In this document: piece after piece, positions 41,264-50,440 of the stretch
Layout of the letters: every line of letters begins with the position of its first letter
Position numbering within the stretch: the stretch's first letter is position 1
Assembly: GCA_014192625.1 (NCBI GenBank)
Contig: BJHM01000006.1
Location: 108,024-172,023 of the forward strand
Length of the DNA stretch: 64,000 nucleotides
Origin: Planctomycetota bacterium
GTDB taxonomy: Bacteria; Planctomycetota; UBA1135; UBA2386
Direction of reading: 5' to 3'
Translations under genes and position numbers: made by a program
The notes under the pieces: model-generated
Database searches by the model: none
What the model was told of the DNA's origin: nothing
What the model saw: the letters and a program-made list of their open reading frames with translations, nothing else

Positions 41264-42891
41264 CAGCTCTTCCCCCCGAAACGAAACGTAAAAGTGAACT
41301 CCACCGTGCTGCTGGTGCTAGGCGGCAGCGTCTTGTCGAAGGCGACCACCTTCTTTTCGATCAGCTCCTTTAGCGACTCATCGCTGTTCAGCTTCTTGAT
41401 GTAATCCTGCAGCACGAGACCAACCTCCACGCCATCGATCTCCTTGCCCGCCCCTTGGATCTCCACCACCGGCACCCGCTGGCTACCAGCACCGCCGCGC
41501 TGCACCACCTCGAACTTGCGAATCCAAAGTTGCGGCGGCAGGTTTTCGGTGACGGCGCGCATTACCCGCACCGCGCTGTGCAACGGCACGGCCTGCGAAG
41601 CGAGCAGGTCGACCACCGCCCGATCCTGCTTATTGGCTAACACCAACTGCTGCGCGGCCTCATGCACGCTACGACTCTGGCCTTGCGCAGAACGCACGCG
41701 CGCAAACGTCTGACTGGCTAGCTCCACCGAGGTCTTGGTGTCTTTCCAGTGCAGCCAAAGGAACACGATCGCCAGCGCTGCGGCGACGATGTTCCAGATG
41801 GTCCGCTGCTGAAATTGCTGCTGCTTGCGCAGCCATGCGGGCAGCACTTCGAGCGCATAGAGCGTGTTGTCAAGGCGCGCCACTGCGAGGCCGAGTGCTA
41901 CCACCGCTTCGTAGCGCATCGCCTGCAGTTGCTCTGCATCACTCGCCGGCAACAAAGAGCGGTCGAGGTTTTCGAACGGATCAAACAACTCGATCGGGCA
42001 ACGCAGGGCTTCACGCAGCAGGCCGCGCAGGCCGCGCAACCGTGCGCTGCCGCCCGCGACCAACACCTTGTCGAGACGCAGGTCGGCAATCTTGGTCTGC
42101 GCCTTGCAGAACGCGAGCGAACTCTGGATCGCAGCAACGATCGCATTTGCCGCACCGCCCGCGGCCAGCGTCACCTTCTCGGCCTGCCCCGATGCGAAGC
42201 GACCACGGCTCTGCGGGTCGAGGTCGAGCAGGTCACTCTTTAGTGCTTCGGCCTTGCGCGGGCTGACGTTGAACGCCGCAGCGATCGCATCGTCGAGCAC
42301 CTTGCCGCCGCCGCTGAGGTTGCGGGCAAACAACAGGTCCGTGCCCTTCACCAACGCAATGTCGATCGTCTCGTGGCCGATGTTGGCGAGGCAAACCACC
42401 GAGTCAGGCTCAACCGGACCGCACTTCAGAAAGGCGTTGTAGAGCGCGATGCAGTTGGGCGTGTAGCCACTCACGGACCCCTTTGCCTCGGCGACCAAGG
42501 CACGCAACCGGTCGAGCGACTCGTCCTTCGCAAGTGCCAGCAAGATGGTGTCGATTTCGGCCTCGGCATCCTGCGTCGGCAGCAGGTTGTAGTCCGCCGA
42601 CAGCGAGCCGCCCGACTGCAGTGCGAGGTCCTGGATCTCCAGGTCCATCAGGTTCTTCAGCTGCCAGTCTGGTGTCGGCGGCACTTGGCTGTAGCGCAAG
42701 TTCATGTCGCGGCCCGCCAGGCCACAGACCATGCCGCGCAACGGCAGCCCCGCCATGGCGAGGCTGTGCATCCCCTGTTCGGTTTGCACTGCCTGGAACC
42801 GCGTGATCGACACGCCGTGCTTCGAGGCCTTCGCCGCCAGCACCTTGATGCTGTGGCTGCCAATGTCGATTGCGACGCTTTTACCCGCCAT
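41263..42891 (-). CDS. PilM-PilN-type fusion protein
   Basis: Residues 1-330 form an actin-like ATPase domain of the PilM/GspL type: IDIGSHSIKVLAAK (phosphate 1), VCLANIGHETIDIALV (phosphate 2) and VLVAGGSARLRGL (adenosine). A membrane helix at about 362-382 (IWNIVAAALAIVFLWLHW) is followed by a PilN-like periplasmic part (LPPQLWIRKFEVVQRGG, then VEVGLVLQDYIKKL). In most type IV pili PilM and PilN are separate; a joined protein resembles GspL. It is 10 bases downstream of the FHA gene. Confidence 0.87.
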   Translation of the reverse strand: MAGKSVAIDIGSHSIKVLAAKASKHGVSITRFQAVQTEQGMHSLAMAGLPLRGMVCGLAGRDMNLRYSQVPPTPDWQLKNLMDLEIQDLALQSGGSLSADYNLLPTQDAEAEIDTILLALAKDESLDRLRALVAEAKGSVSGYTPNCIALYNAFLKCGPVEPDSVVCLANIGHETIDIALVKGTDLLFARNLSGGGKVLDDAIAAAFNVSPRKAEALKSDLLDLDPQSRGRFASGQAEKVTLAAGGAANAIVAAIQSSLAFCKAQTKIADLRLDKVLVAGGSARLRGLRGLLREALRCPIELFDPFENLDRSLLPASDAEQLQAMRYEAVVALGLAVARLDNTLYALEVLPAWLRKQQQFQQRTIWNIVAAALAIVFLWLHWKDTKTSVELASQTFARVRSAQGQSRSVHEAAQQLVLANKQDRAVVDLLASQAVPLHSAVRVMRAVTENLPPQLWIRKFEVVQRGGAGSQRVPVVEIQGAGKEIDGVEVGLVLQDYIKKLNSDESLKELIEKKVVAFDKTLPPSTSSTVEFTFTFRFGGKS

Positions 42892-42901
42892 GGTGTGGTC
42901 C

Positions 42902-44842
42902 TCAGTTTCCGCCCGGCAGGTGCCGGGTGACGTATTCTCTTACCAACTTCGCCAAGGCTGCCTTCTGCGCTTGATCGAACGATTCTGCCATCCGTTGCAG
43001 GCGCTCCCGCTCTTCCGCGCTGCGCTGCTGGTCGAGTTTTGCCAGGTGATCCGTCGCACGTGCGTAGAGCAACTCGATGACCGCGGGATCCGGCAGATTG
43101 GCTTCCGAAAAACGCCGCCGCAGATCCTCGAGGCCACGCGCAGAACGATCAAAGCCACCCCGCGTCGAGAAGAACTCCGCATCATCCAAGTCCTTGCCAA
43201 GCTGCCGCACAATTTCGGCGATCTCCGCCTGCAGGTCACTGCGCAAAGTAGCGGCCTGTACCATCAATTCGACATCATGTGGCAACTTGCTACTAAGCTC
43301 GCGAACCTGATCGAGCGCCAGTCCCTTTTGACCTCGTTGTGCATTCTCGCGCGCGCTGCGCAACAGCTCCTGCGCTGCCTGCCGCTCCTTGCGAAAGCCG
43401 AGCACCATCAAAACCTGCGGCGCTGCAACCGTGAGCCGGAACTGCCCGTTGGCGAGCTTGCCCTTCAGGTCGGTCTTCGCCGGCAACATGACGAGGCAGC
43501 GCGTTGCGCGATCGCCGAGCAGCAGCATGTCGGTGCGATATTCAGACGCCGCTGCAGTGCTGCTAAAACCGTTCTCACCGAGCACCATCAGGCTGTTGGC
43601 ACTGTCGGCGGTAAACAATAACTGCAACGTCTCAACACCTTCAGCCGTGGCCGTGCAGCTGCGGGCATCGCATTCGACAGCCAGCTTTTTGCCGAGGTCC
43701 GAGAAGGTCAGCAGGCCTTGCTCAAACAAGCCCTCGAGCCCAGGCGGTGCAGCACCCGGCAAGATGCCAAGCAGCACCGCAGGCTCTTCCTTATCCATCG
43801 ACCGGATGACGACGCTAGACCCCGTACTGAGGATCGTGCTAGCAGCTTCTTCGGGCTTCCTCTGCAACAGTTCGCCGCCCGCGGGGCCATCGAGCACCGC
43901 CACGTCGTCAACCTTTACGGCACCACCTGTTGGCAACGCAGCAACCAGTTCGACGCGGCAACGGTCCGCGTCCGGCGGCACCGCAACGATCGCTTCGATG
44001 CGCGCCCACGACTCACTTTCCTGCAGCATCGTGCCACTACGGAAGTGGAACGGGTTGGCTTCCAAGCTACTGAAGAAGTGCAGCCGCACAGCGACCCGCG
44101 CAGCGCCCTCGGTGCGCACATGCGCTGCGACTTGGACCGTGCGATTGGGGAGCACAGAAAGCTCCTCGCTGGTCGTAGCGACCGCAAAATCTGTCTGCTG
44201 CTCCTTATTAACCGCCGCAAAACCGCCGCTGCCGGTGTTGGCCATACCCGTAAGCTGAAAACCCGAACCCGCGAACCGCAGATTCCAGCCCTGCTCCTCC
44301 TCGCACGCGCCAAACCGCAGCCGGTTCTTGTCCACTTCCAGCGGCCCCTTGGCCCCAATCGCCACCACCGCTTCGCCGACTGGCTGCTGACCGCGCCACC
44401 AGACGTAGCCGCCCGCTGCACCTGCGGCAAGGAGCAGCGACAGCAGCAACGCGACCGATGACTTTGGTCGCGCGGTCTGCAGGCGCGACGTATCGATTCG
44501 AACCATCGCCATCGACGGGTCATCAACGGCCCCAACTGCTGGACTCGCCGCATCGAGGTCGCGGAACACGATCCGCACCCGGCCGACCATAAAAATATCG
44601 CCGGGATTGAGCACGACCTCGGTGACGCGACGGCCATCGAGCATCGTGCCGTTGGTCGAACCAAGGTCGCGCAACACATAGCGGTCGCCGTCCTTCACGA
44701 CTTCGGCATGCACTCCCGATGCTTTCTCGTCGGCGATCACAACGTCGTTGCCTGGCCGCCTACCGATACGGTGCGAAGCCGCAAGCGACACGACATCACC
44801 TTGCCGATCCCCGTCTAGGACCTCGAGCACGAATTGAGCCAT
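42902..44842 (-). CDS. FHA-domain membrane protein, first gene of the pseudopilin operon
   Basis: Residues 1-95 are a forkhead-associated phosphothreonine-binding domain with G27RRxGN, S42xxH45 and the DLGSTNGT block (59-66). A membrane helix (about 129-148, VALLLSLLLAAGAAGGYVWW) leads to a 490-residue exported part. That part is beta-rich at first (VAAHVRTEGAARVAVRLHFF) and helical near the end. FHA domains recruit phosphorylated partners, so a Ser/Thr kinase may control assembly of the machine. The start at 44842 is chosen because FHA similarity begins at once. The 163 bases upstream must hold the operon promoter. Confidence 0.83.
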   Translation of the reverse strand: MAQFVLEVLDGDRQGDVVSLAASHRIGRRPGNDVVIADEKASGVHAEVVKDGDRYVLRDLGSTNGTMLDGRRVTEVVLNPGDIFMVGRVRIVFRDLDAASPAVGAVDDPSMAMVRIDTSRLQTARPKSSVALLLSLLLAAGAAGGYVWWRGQQPVGEAVVAIGAKGPLEVDKNRLRFGACEEEQGWNLRFAGSGFQLTGMANTGSGGFAAVNKEQQTDFAVATTSEELSVLPNRTVQVAAHVRTEGAARVAVRLHFFSSLEANPFHFRSGTMLQESESWARIEAIVAVPPDADRCRVELVAALPTGGAVKVDDVAVLDGPAGGELLQRKPEEAASTILSTGSSVVIRSMDKEEPAVLLGILPGAAPPGLEGLFEQGLLTFSDLGKKLAVECDARSCTATAEGVETLQLLFTADSANSLMVLGENGFSSTAAASEYRTDMLLLGDRATRCLVMLPAKTDLKGKLANGQFRLTVAAPQVLMVLGFRKERQAAQELLRSARENAQRGQKGLALDQVRELSSKLPHDVELMVQAATLRSDLQAEIAEIVRQLGKDLDDAEFFSTRGGFDRSARGLEDLRRRFSEANLPDPAVIELLYARATDHLAKLDQQRSAEERERLQRMAESFDQAQKAALAKLVREYVTRHLPGGN

Positions 44843-45005
44843 GCGATGGAAAGTAACGGCCGGTGCGACCGACCGAATGCAGATAGTTTGAAGGGCCGTT
44901 GCCAAAGCCCTCTTGGTGGCCACCGAGCAATTAACACCACCGTTAGTAAGTCGAAGGCTTGCGGTAACGACAAGGGTGCTGGCCAAAAGGGCTAACTGCC
45001 AAACG

Positions 45006-46601
45006 TTACGCCTCGCCAGCGGTGCGGGGAAGCGGCTTCTCCGACGGCCAATCGCAGGCCGCGGCCAGCGCCCCGCGCGCCACCAGTTCGCGCTGCAGCA
45101 AAGCCGCCATTTCCAGCGTCAGATCCGGCAACCGGGTCGGCGATCCGCCGGCGACGAAGACCGTGAGATCGGCCAACGAAAGTATTTGCTGCAACGGCCC
45201 CTGCTCCAGCGCCACAGCTTGCACCTTGGCCGTTGGCAGCACGGCTTGATACCGCCCAATCACGCCAAGCCGCAACCACAGATGCTGCTCCAGAAGCCGA
45301 AAGCCTAGGTTGCCAAAGCTCAGTTTGCCCATCACAAAGGCGAGCGGCACGAGCAAGAAGGCGAGCGCGGCAAGGGGGCCTAGGAACGGAATGCCAGCAC
45401 CGCAGAGCAACAGCGCCACGATGGTGCCCTTCAAAGTCATTCGAAAAACCAGCCGATGCGAGGCGCGGCGATACCGCGTCGGTATGCCAGCACAGCCCAC
45501 CGACAGCGCCGGCAGCAGTTGGTGCACCACGGCAAGCGGCGCCATTGGCACCACCACGCAAAAACCATCGGCTTTTTCTTGGCCAACGGCGCGACCCGTA
45601 GCCGCGGAATCTGCGGCGACCACCGCAAGGCCGAGCAACCGCCGCAACCAAGTCTGCTCGATCGTCACGCGCTGCACGCGACTGCGCGGCAAGGTTTTTT
45701 GTCGGCGCGTGAAAAACCCGTAGCGCGACAGCAGCGTGTCACCGCGCAGGCTGAGCACGAAGCCGTGGAAAACGAGCAGACTGCTGACCGTGGAACTGAT
45801 CACACTGGTGGCGAGCGCGGATGCGACCAAGGCGCACAGCAGCAGCGCTACAACAAACAACGGGAAGCCTCGCAACCACTCAAAGAAGGAGCTGGCGGCG
45901 AATCGCAGTTTGACCAACATCCCCAGTTGGTCTGCGACCTGCAGCGCCGCAAACGCGGCAATCAGCACGGTGCCAAAACGCAAATCCGTGAAGCCGCGCA
46001 TCATCAAGTCGACGGGATTGGCTTGATAAATCGTCCACTCCGGTAGCGCTGCCGTTGTGGCCGCCGGGGGCTCGTGCGACGGGGCCGCCAGAACCTCGAC
46101 CTGCAAGCCCTGCTTGTTCTGCAGTTCTTGGCGCGCCTGCAACAACAGTTCGCGCAGCGTCTCGGCCTCGGCGCGACCGAGCGAATCTAGCACCGCCTCA
46201 GCACCCCTGCCCGACGCGGTTTCCACCGAGGCAACCGTGATGCCAAGCAGTCGCCGCAAAATCGTCGCCTCAAAGCCGAGATCCTGCACCCGATCAATCG
46301 GGATGCGCCGTTCTTGGCGATTGAAGAGCCCTTCGCGGGTTCGCAACTCGGTCCGGGTCAGCGTGTATTGAAACGTCAGGTAACGAATCAGCGCGACACT
46401 TAGCGGCAACAAAAACAGCAGCGCCGCTAACACGAGAAGGTAGCGGTTTACCAATACGCCGAGGACCAACGGGAGTGCCGCACTGCGCAGGGCATCGAGG
46501 GTCCGCAATAAAAGCACTGCCGGATGCAGGTGTCCCTGCAGCAGCGGGACTTCTGGCGCGCAGGAAGGCGCGCTGTTTTGCATGATCTCGGAGGGTGTCA
46601 T
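45006..46601 (-). CDS. YdbT-like membrane protein with repeated bPH2 domains
   Basis: The 531-residue protein has three cycles of paired membrane helices followed by a bacterial PH (bPH2) domain. Cycle signatures are YTLTRTELRTREGLFNR, with IPIDRVQDLGFEAT; LSRYGFFTRRQKTLPRSRVQ, with WLRRLLGLAVV; and HLWLRLGVIGRYQAVLP. The alternation matches YdbT of Bacillus. The gene follows a single-bPH2 gene with one base between them, as in ydbS-ydbT operons, whose products have been linked to resistance to membrane-active compounds. Confidence 0.87.
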   Translation of the reverse strand: MTPSEIMQNSAPSCAPEVPLLQGHLHPAVLLLRTLDALRSAALPLVLGVLVNRYLLVLAALLFLLPLSVALIRYLTFQYTLTRTELRTREGLFNRQERRIPIDRVQDLGFEATILRRLLGITVASVETASGRGAEAVLDSLGRAEAETLRELLLQARQELQNKQGLQVEVLAAPSHEPPAATTAALPEWTIYQANPVDLMMRGFTDLRFGTVLIAAFAALQVADQLGMLVKLRFAASSFFEWLRGFPLFVVALLLCALVASALATSVISSTVSSLLVFHGFVLSLRGDTLLSRYGFFTRRQKTLPRSRVQRVTIEQTWLRRLLGLAVVAADSAATGRAVGQEKADGFCVVVPMAPLAVVHQLLPALSVGCAGIPTRYRRASHRLVFRMTLKGTIVALLLCGAGIPFLGPLAALAFLLVPLAFVMGKLSFGNLGFRLLEQHLWLRLGVIGRYQAVLPTAKVQAVALEQGPLQQILSLADLTVFVAGGSPTRLPDLTLEMAALLQRELVARGALAAACDWPSEKPLPRTAGEA

Positions 46602-46602
46602 C

Positions 46603-47133
46603 TCAGAGAATGTTCGCGCCGCGCAATCGCAAGATGCGATCGCGCAGTTCTTCCGCTCGCGGCACAGACAAACCGGGCACCCGGAACGACGACCCTTCAT
46701 TGCCTGCCGTAAAGACCACCAGTGTCGCTAGGCCGAACATGCGTTCGATCGGGCCGCGCACTAGGTCTAAGTGCTGCATACGCGGCACCGGCACCAACCG
46801 TTCTTCGACGAATAGAATGCCGTAGCGCATGCGCATCAGCTGTTCGTCGACCACAAACCGCCAACGCGAAAACGCCAACGGCGGCGTAATCAGGGCCAGC
46901 AAAACGATCCCAAAGGCGAACGCTTGCATCGCCTGCCACGTGATCGCGGGCAGCTTTGGATACTGCTCGCCAAAGTAGTGCGAAGCGCTGAGCAAAAATG
47001 CGACCGCCACGGCGGCACGCATCAGGTCCGTGACATACCAGTAGATCACGACGCGCCGTTCGAGTCGCTCGCTCAGCACGGCATTCTCGAGCTCCGGCCC
47101 AAAAGGCGGCGACCCAGCGCTGTTCACTTCCAT
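46603..47133 (-). CDS. YdbS-like bPH2 membrane protein
   Basis: The 176-residue protein has two membrane helices (LMRAAVAVAFLLSASHYF and AFGIVLLALITPPLAF) then one bPH2 domain (WRFVVDEQLMRMRYGILFVE, with VPVPRMQHLDLVRGPIERMF). It pairs with the downstream YdbT-like gene. Its start lies 64 bases from a divergent methyltransferase gene. Confidence 0.87.
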   Translation of the reverse strand: MEVNSAGSPPFGPELENAVLSERLERRVVIYWYVTDLMRAAVAVAFLLSASHYFGEQYPKLPAITWQAMQAFAFGIVLLALITPPLAFSRWRFVVDEQLMRMRYGILFVEERLVPVPRMQHLDLVRGPIERMFGLATLVVFTAGNEGSSFRVPGLSVPRAEELRDRILRLRGANIL

Positions 47134-47197
47134 GCCGCGAGCGTGCCGCGAAAGGCCTAGCAGCGCAACGGCAAGCTGCGCGGTAACGTTCTAAGCC

Positions 47198-47992
47198 ATG
47201 CGCAACAACCGGAAGTATCACGACCGGATCGCAGCCAAATATGACCAGGTCTACGACTCGGAGTATTGGCGCTTCTACCGCGACCTGTCCTGGCGGCACT
47301 TGAAGCCGTTTCTACCCACCCACCGGCCGGCGACCGGCGCCGATCTCGGCTGCGGCACGGGCTGGTTTGGTGTGCGACTGCTGCGCGCAGGGCTGCACAC
47401 CGTGTTCCTTGACCCGAGTGGCAAGATGGTGGAACAAGCGCGCGCAGCAGCCGCCGCTGAATCCGCACGCGGACTCACCACGACATTCGTGCAATGCGGG
47501 CTTGAGGACATGGACGCGGTCCCAGACCAGAGCCTCGATTTCGCCACCGGCCAAGGGGACCCGCTGTCGTTCTGCGAGTCACCCGAATCGGCGCTGCGAC
47601 ACTTGCACCGCACGATCAAAAAAGGGGGCCATCTCGTGCTGTCGGTCGACAATCGTTGCGCCGGCGTGCGCGCGCTGCTCGACGAGGGCGCAGAACAGGC
47701 TGCGCTAGACCTGCTGCGCACCGGCCGAACTGAGTGGCGCGCCGAACGCGCGGAAGAGCGCTTTGGCATGAAGATGTTTGATGCAGAAGAACTGGCCACG
47801 CTGCTAGAGCGCAACGGCTTTGCAATGCGCGGCTGCATCGGCAAGACCTGCCTCGTGCAACGCCGTCACGAAAAGCTCCTGGCAACCCCCGAGCAGCGCA
47901 AACATTGGTTTGCAGCCGAGGAATCGGTGCACATGAAAGCCCACTGGTTTTCCGCGGCTTCCCATTTGCAGTTCATAGCGCAGCGCAAGTAG
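47198..47992 (+). CDS. Class I SAM-dependent methyltransferase
   Basis: The 264-residue protein has motif I ADLGCGTGWFG at 48-58, an acidic FLDPSGKMVEQA motif II and a LDFATGQGDPLSF region in place of the usual post-II acidic loop. The N-terminal AAKYDQVYDSEYWRFYRD resembles UbiE/small-molecule methyltransferases. Substrate unknown. It stands alone on the plus strand, convergent with a small membrane protein gene. Confidence 0.85.
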   Translation: MRNNRKYHDRIAAKYDQVYDSEYWRFYRDLSWRHLKPFLPTHRPATGADLGCGTGWFGVRLLRAGLHTVFLDPSGKMVEQARAAAAAESARGLTTTFVQCGLEDMDAVPDQSLDFATGQGDPLSFCESPESALRHLHRTIKKGGHLVLSVDNRCAGVRALLDEGAEQAALDLLRTGRTEWRAERAEERFGMKMFDAEELATLLERNGFAMRGCIGKTCLVQRRHEKLLATPEQRKHWFAAEESVHMKAHWFSAASHLQFIAQRK

Positions 47993-48003
47993 CGCCTGCG
48001 CGC

Positions 48004-48255
48004 TCAGCGACCGGCGGGTGCGCTGGCTGGCGATGAGCCTGTGGATGGCATGCTTGCCGGCGCTGTGGCAGGTGGCTTGTTGAGTTTTTTTGCCACCGCT
48101 GCCCGTGCGCGCTGATCAAGGTAGCCGAACACGCCATAGCCCAAAATCAACAGCAGCGCGACCGACGCGAACCCAATCGCCCGCAGGTTAGAAATCGGCA
48201 CGGCCCGTCGCAGGTCCATTGCCGCGTCTAAATTTGCGTCGAGGCGATACCTCAT
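48004..48255 (-). CDS. Small single-pass membrane protein
   Basis: The 83-residue protein has one membrane helix (IGFASVALLLILGYGVFGYL) after a basic N-region, and a C-terminal Pro/Ala/Ser tail. The ATG at 48255 is preferred; one at 48288 runs nearly into the tRNA-His gene. No family is recognised. Confidence 0.55.
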   Translation of the reverse strand: MRYRLDANLDAAMDLRRAVPISNLRAIGFASVALLLILGYGVFGYLDQRARAAVAKKLNKPPATAPASMPSTGSSPASAPAGR

Positions 48256-48297
48256 GAGTGAAAAACCGGGGCGCGCGCAATTGCGCACCAGAACGAT

Positions 48298-48375
48298 TGG
48301 GGTGGCTGACGGGATTTGAACCCGCGACCCTCAGGACCACAACCTGATGCTCTAACCAACTGAGCTACAGCCACC
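48298..48375 (-). tRNA. tRNA-His (GUG anticodon)
   Basis: Minus-strand acceptor arms GTGGCTG and CAGCCAC pair. The extra G at -1 faces C73, the histidine identity pair, and CCA is encoded (48298-48300). The anticodon loop TTGTGGT lies within stem TCAGG/CCTGA. Confidence 0.97.
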
Positions 48376-48515
48376 GTGCGAGCTGGCCTTGCAGCCAACT
48401 CGGGGCCGAAGACTCTGCCGCTGCTTTGGGTGCGGGTCAAGGTCGCGCACCGAAAGTGCTGCGCGCGTGCTTGCGCGTTTGCGTTTCTGTGGCTAGCTTC
48501 CGCGCCCCAAAACGA

Positions 48516-48591
48516 GCCTCCATAGCTCAGTTGGTAGAGCAGCGGATTCTTAATCCGCGGGTCCAAGGTTCGATCCCTTGTGGAGGTACCA
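48516..48591 (+). tRNA. tRNA-Lys (CUU anticodon)
   Basis: Acceptor GCCTCCA pairs with TGGAGGT (one G-U), with A73 and an encoded CCA. Stem GCGGA/TCCGC encloses loop TTCTTAA with anticodon CTT. D-arm AGCTCAGTTGGTAGAGC and T-arm GGTTCGATCCC are canonical. It is divergent from tRNA-His, 140 bases away. Confidence 0.97.
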
Positions 48592-48593
48592 AT

Positions 48594-48634
48594 CGACGTC
48601 GTGCCACGAGAGTGGTGCGACGTCGCGTCTTTTT
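48594..48634 (+). terminator. Strong terminator after tRNA-Lys
   Basis: CGACGTCGTGCCAC and GTGGTGCGACGTCG form a 14-bp stem (two G-U pairs) with a GAGA loop, followed by CGTCTTTTT. It starts 2 bases after the tRNA end. Confidence 0.92.
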
Positions 48635-48685
48635 GGGATAACGCCAGCACGACGTTGCAAGGATCGCTCTGATCCGCAACCGACC

Positions 48686-50392
48686 TCATAGGTCCGCCCG
48701 CTCTGCGGTGTCGCTGAGCATGGAATGTGGCGCCTGCTTAGGCACCTTGGGCAGATGCAGCACGAAGGTCGTGCCAGTGCCTTCCACCGAATCAAATCGC
48801 ACGCGCCCACCGTGGCCCTGCGCGATTTCTTTGACGATGTGGAGGCCGAGTCCGTTGCCGCTGATGCCGCCGGTATTGCTGCCGCGCTCAAAACGGCGGA
48901 ACAGCCGGGCACGATCTTTCGCAGGGATGCCGATGCCGTTATCGCGGATGCAGATCTGCCACTCGTCGCCCAGGTCCTCCGCCCAAACCTGCACACACAG
49001 GAGGCGGCCTTTTACAGAATACTGCAGCGTGTTGCCGAGCAAGTTGGCGAACACCTTGGTCAACGCCCACTCGTCAGCCTGTACGACTGGCAGCGGTTCG
49101 ATCCGGATCTGAGTATCGCGCGACTCGATCTCATATCGCATCGAGCTCATCACCTGCGCCATGAGCAGCGTCAGATCGACCGGCTGAAAGCGCAGTTCAA
49201 CACCATCGTGATCGAGGCGCGAACTGTCCATCAAATCATGGATCAGGCGGTCCATCTGCTGCATTGCCTGCAGGCCATTCTGCACCGCTTGACGAACATT
49301 TTCCGACAGCGCTCCGAGGTAACCCTTATCGAGCGACGACAACATCAACCGAACCGCGGTGACCGGCCGGTTCAAGTCATGCACCGTGTTCTGCGCGGCC
49401 GTCACCAGCTCGCCGACCTTGCGTTCGAGCAGGTTCTTGTGCTCATCCAGTTCGCCGTAGCGTTGCGCAAGCTCGAGGTTGCTCTGCACGGTGCGGTCGA
49501 GCAAATACTCTTCCACTGGCAACGCTTGCACGGCCTTAACTGGCAAGGCAACGGGATCAGGCAAGTCTAACTCGCGGTCGAGATCGATTTCGAGTTCGGC
49601 ATCCGTGAGGACCTCACCCTCTTTCGGTAAAGGCGCCAAAGCGACGGCTGCAATCGACACTGCTGAGTCGGCAATTCGCAGTTGCGTCTGTGGCAACCTG
49701 TCCAGCGGCACTTCGCAGTGATCACGCCGCACCTGATCACAAATCTCCCACAACTTTTCGCACACACCAGAGGCAACCTGTTCGGCGTTGATGTCGCCGC
49801 GCGACAGCCCAAGCTGCCGCACCTTGTTCGCAACCAATAATCCGGCGGCGTGCACGAACGTCTCAAACACCCCCGAGCCCTCGGTCGCAACCGACGGGAA
49901 CGCCTCAACCGCATCCGCAAAACGGAAGTAACCGTCGAGCTCGCGCTCGCTCAGCACATCTTTCAGATCGCGCTTGTTGTATTGCACGACTACTGGGATC
50001 TCTCTGCCAGACTCCGCGCGCAGGTTGTCGCGCATGCTCTGCAGCGATTCGAGATTCTCCTGCAAACGACTCGCTTGACTGTCGACGACGAACACCACGG
50101 CATCGGCACCAGCGAGCACGTATTTACGCATCTGCCGGTATTTGGGCTGACCGGGCACCGTGAATCCCTGAATGCGGATTTTGAAACCCGCGACGCTGCC
50201 GAGATTGACCGGCAGGAAGTCAAACAGCAACGTCGACTCTTCCTCGGTGTTGATCGACACCAGATGAACTTCGTTGCGCGGACACAAAATGCCGTGCACG
50301 CGCTGCAGACTAGTTGTCTTGCCACCCATTCCTACTCCGTAGTAGACGAGTTTGGCGTTGATGGTTCGATCCGCGACGTTGATGAATCCCAT
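48686..50392 (-). CDS. MglA-like small GTPase fused to a histidine kinase
   Basis: The 568-residue protein shows no membrane segment. Residues 1-195 are an MglA-type Ras-like GTPase: P-loop G19VGMGGKT26, TVPGQPKYRQMRKYVLAG at the DxxG position (78-95) and NKRD at 139-142. Residues 200-320 form a linker, partly coiled coil. Residues 330-560 are a histidine kinase transmitter: phospho-acceptor H338 in NTVHDLNRPV, N-box FANLLGNTLQ (448-457), G1 DNGIGIP (484-490) and G2 GNGLGLHIVKEI (512-523). The HDLNRP variant of the H-box resembles HAMP-less cytoplasmic kinases. GTP state could gate kinase output. No response regulator is adjacent. Confidence 0.9.
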   Translation of the reverse strand: MGFINVADRTINAKLVYYGVGMGGKTTSLQRVHGILCPRNEVHLVSINTEEESTLLFDFLPVNLGSVAGFKIRIQGFTVPGQPKYRQMRKYVLAGADAVVFVVDSQASRLQENLESLQSMRDNLRAESGREIPVVVQYNKRDLKDVLSERELDGYFRFADAVEAFPSVATEGSGVFETFVHAAGLLVANKVRQLGLSRGDINAEQVASGVCEKLWEICDQVRRDHCEVPLDRLPQTQLRIADSAVSIAAVALAPLPKEGEVLTDAELEIDLDRELDLPDPVALPVKAVQALPVEEYLLDRTVQSNLELAQRYGELDEHKNLLERKVGELVTAAQNTVHDLNRPVTAVRLMLSSLDKGYLGALSENVRQAVQNGLQAMQQMDRLIHDLMDSSRLDHDGVELRFQPVDLTLLMAQVMSSMRYEIESRDTQIRIEPLPVVQADEWALTKVFANLLGNTLQYSVKGRLLCVQVWAEDLGDEWQICIRDNGIGIPAKDRARLFRRFERGSNTGGISGNGLGLHIVKEIAQGHGGRVRFDSVEGTGTTFVLHLPKVPKQAPHSMLSDTAERADL

Positions 50393-50440
50393 GCGTTTGC
50401 AGCTTTGCCAAGCTACATCGGCACAAGCAGCCCGCCGTCT

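Noticed and set aside
44843..45005. A sigma-54 promoter for the pseudopilin operon (minus-strand TTGGCAACGG...CTTCA)
   Set aside because: The -24 half is acceptable but the -12 half lacks the required GC, so it does not match.
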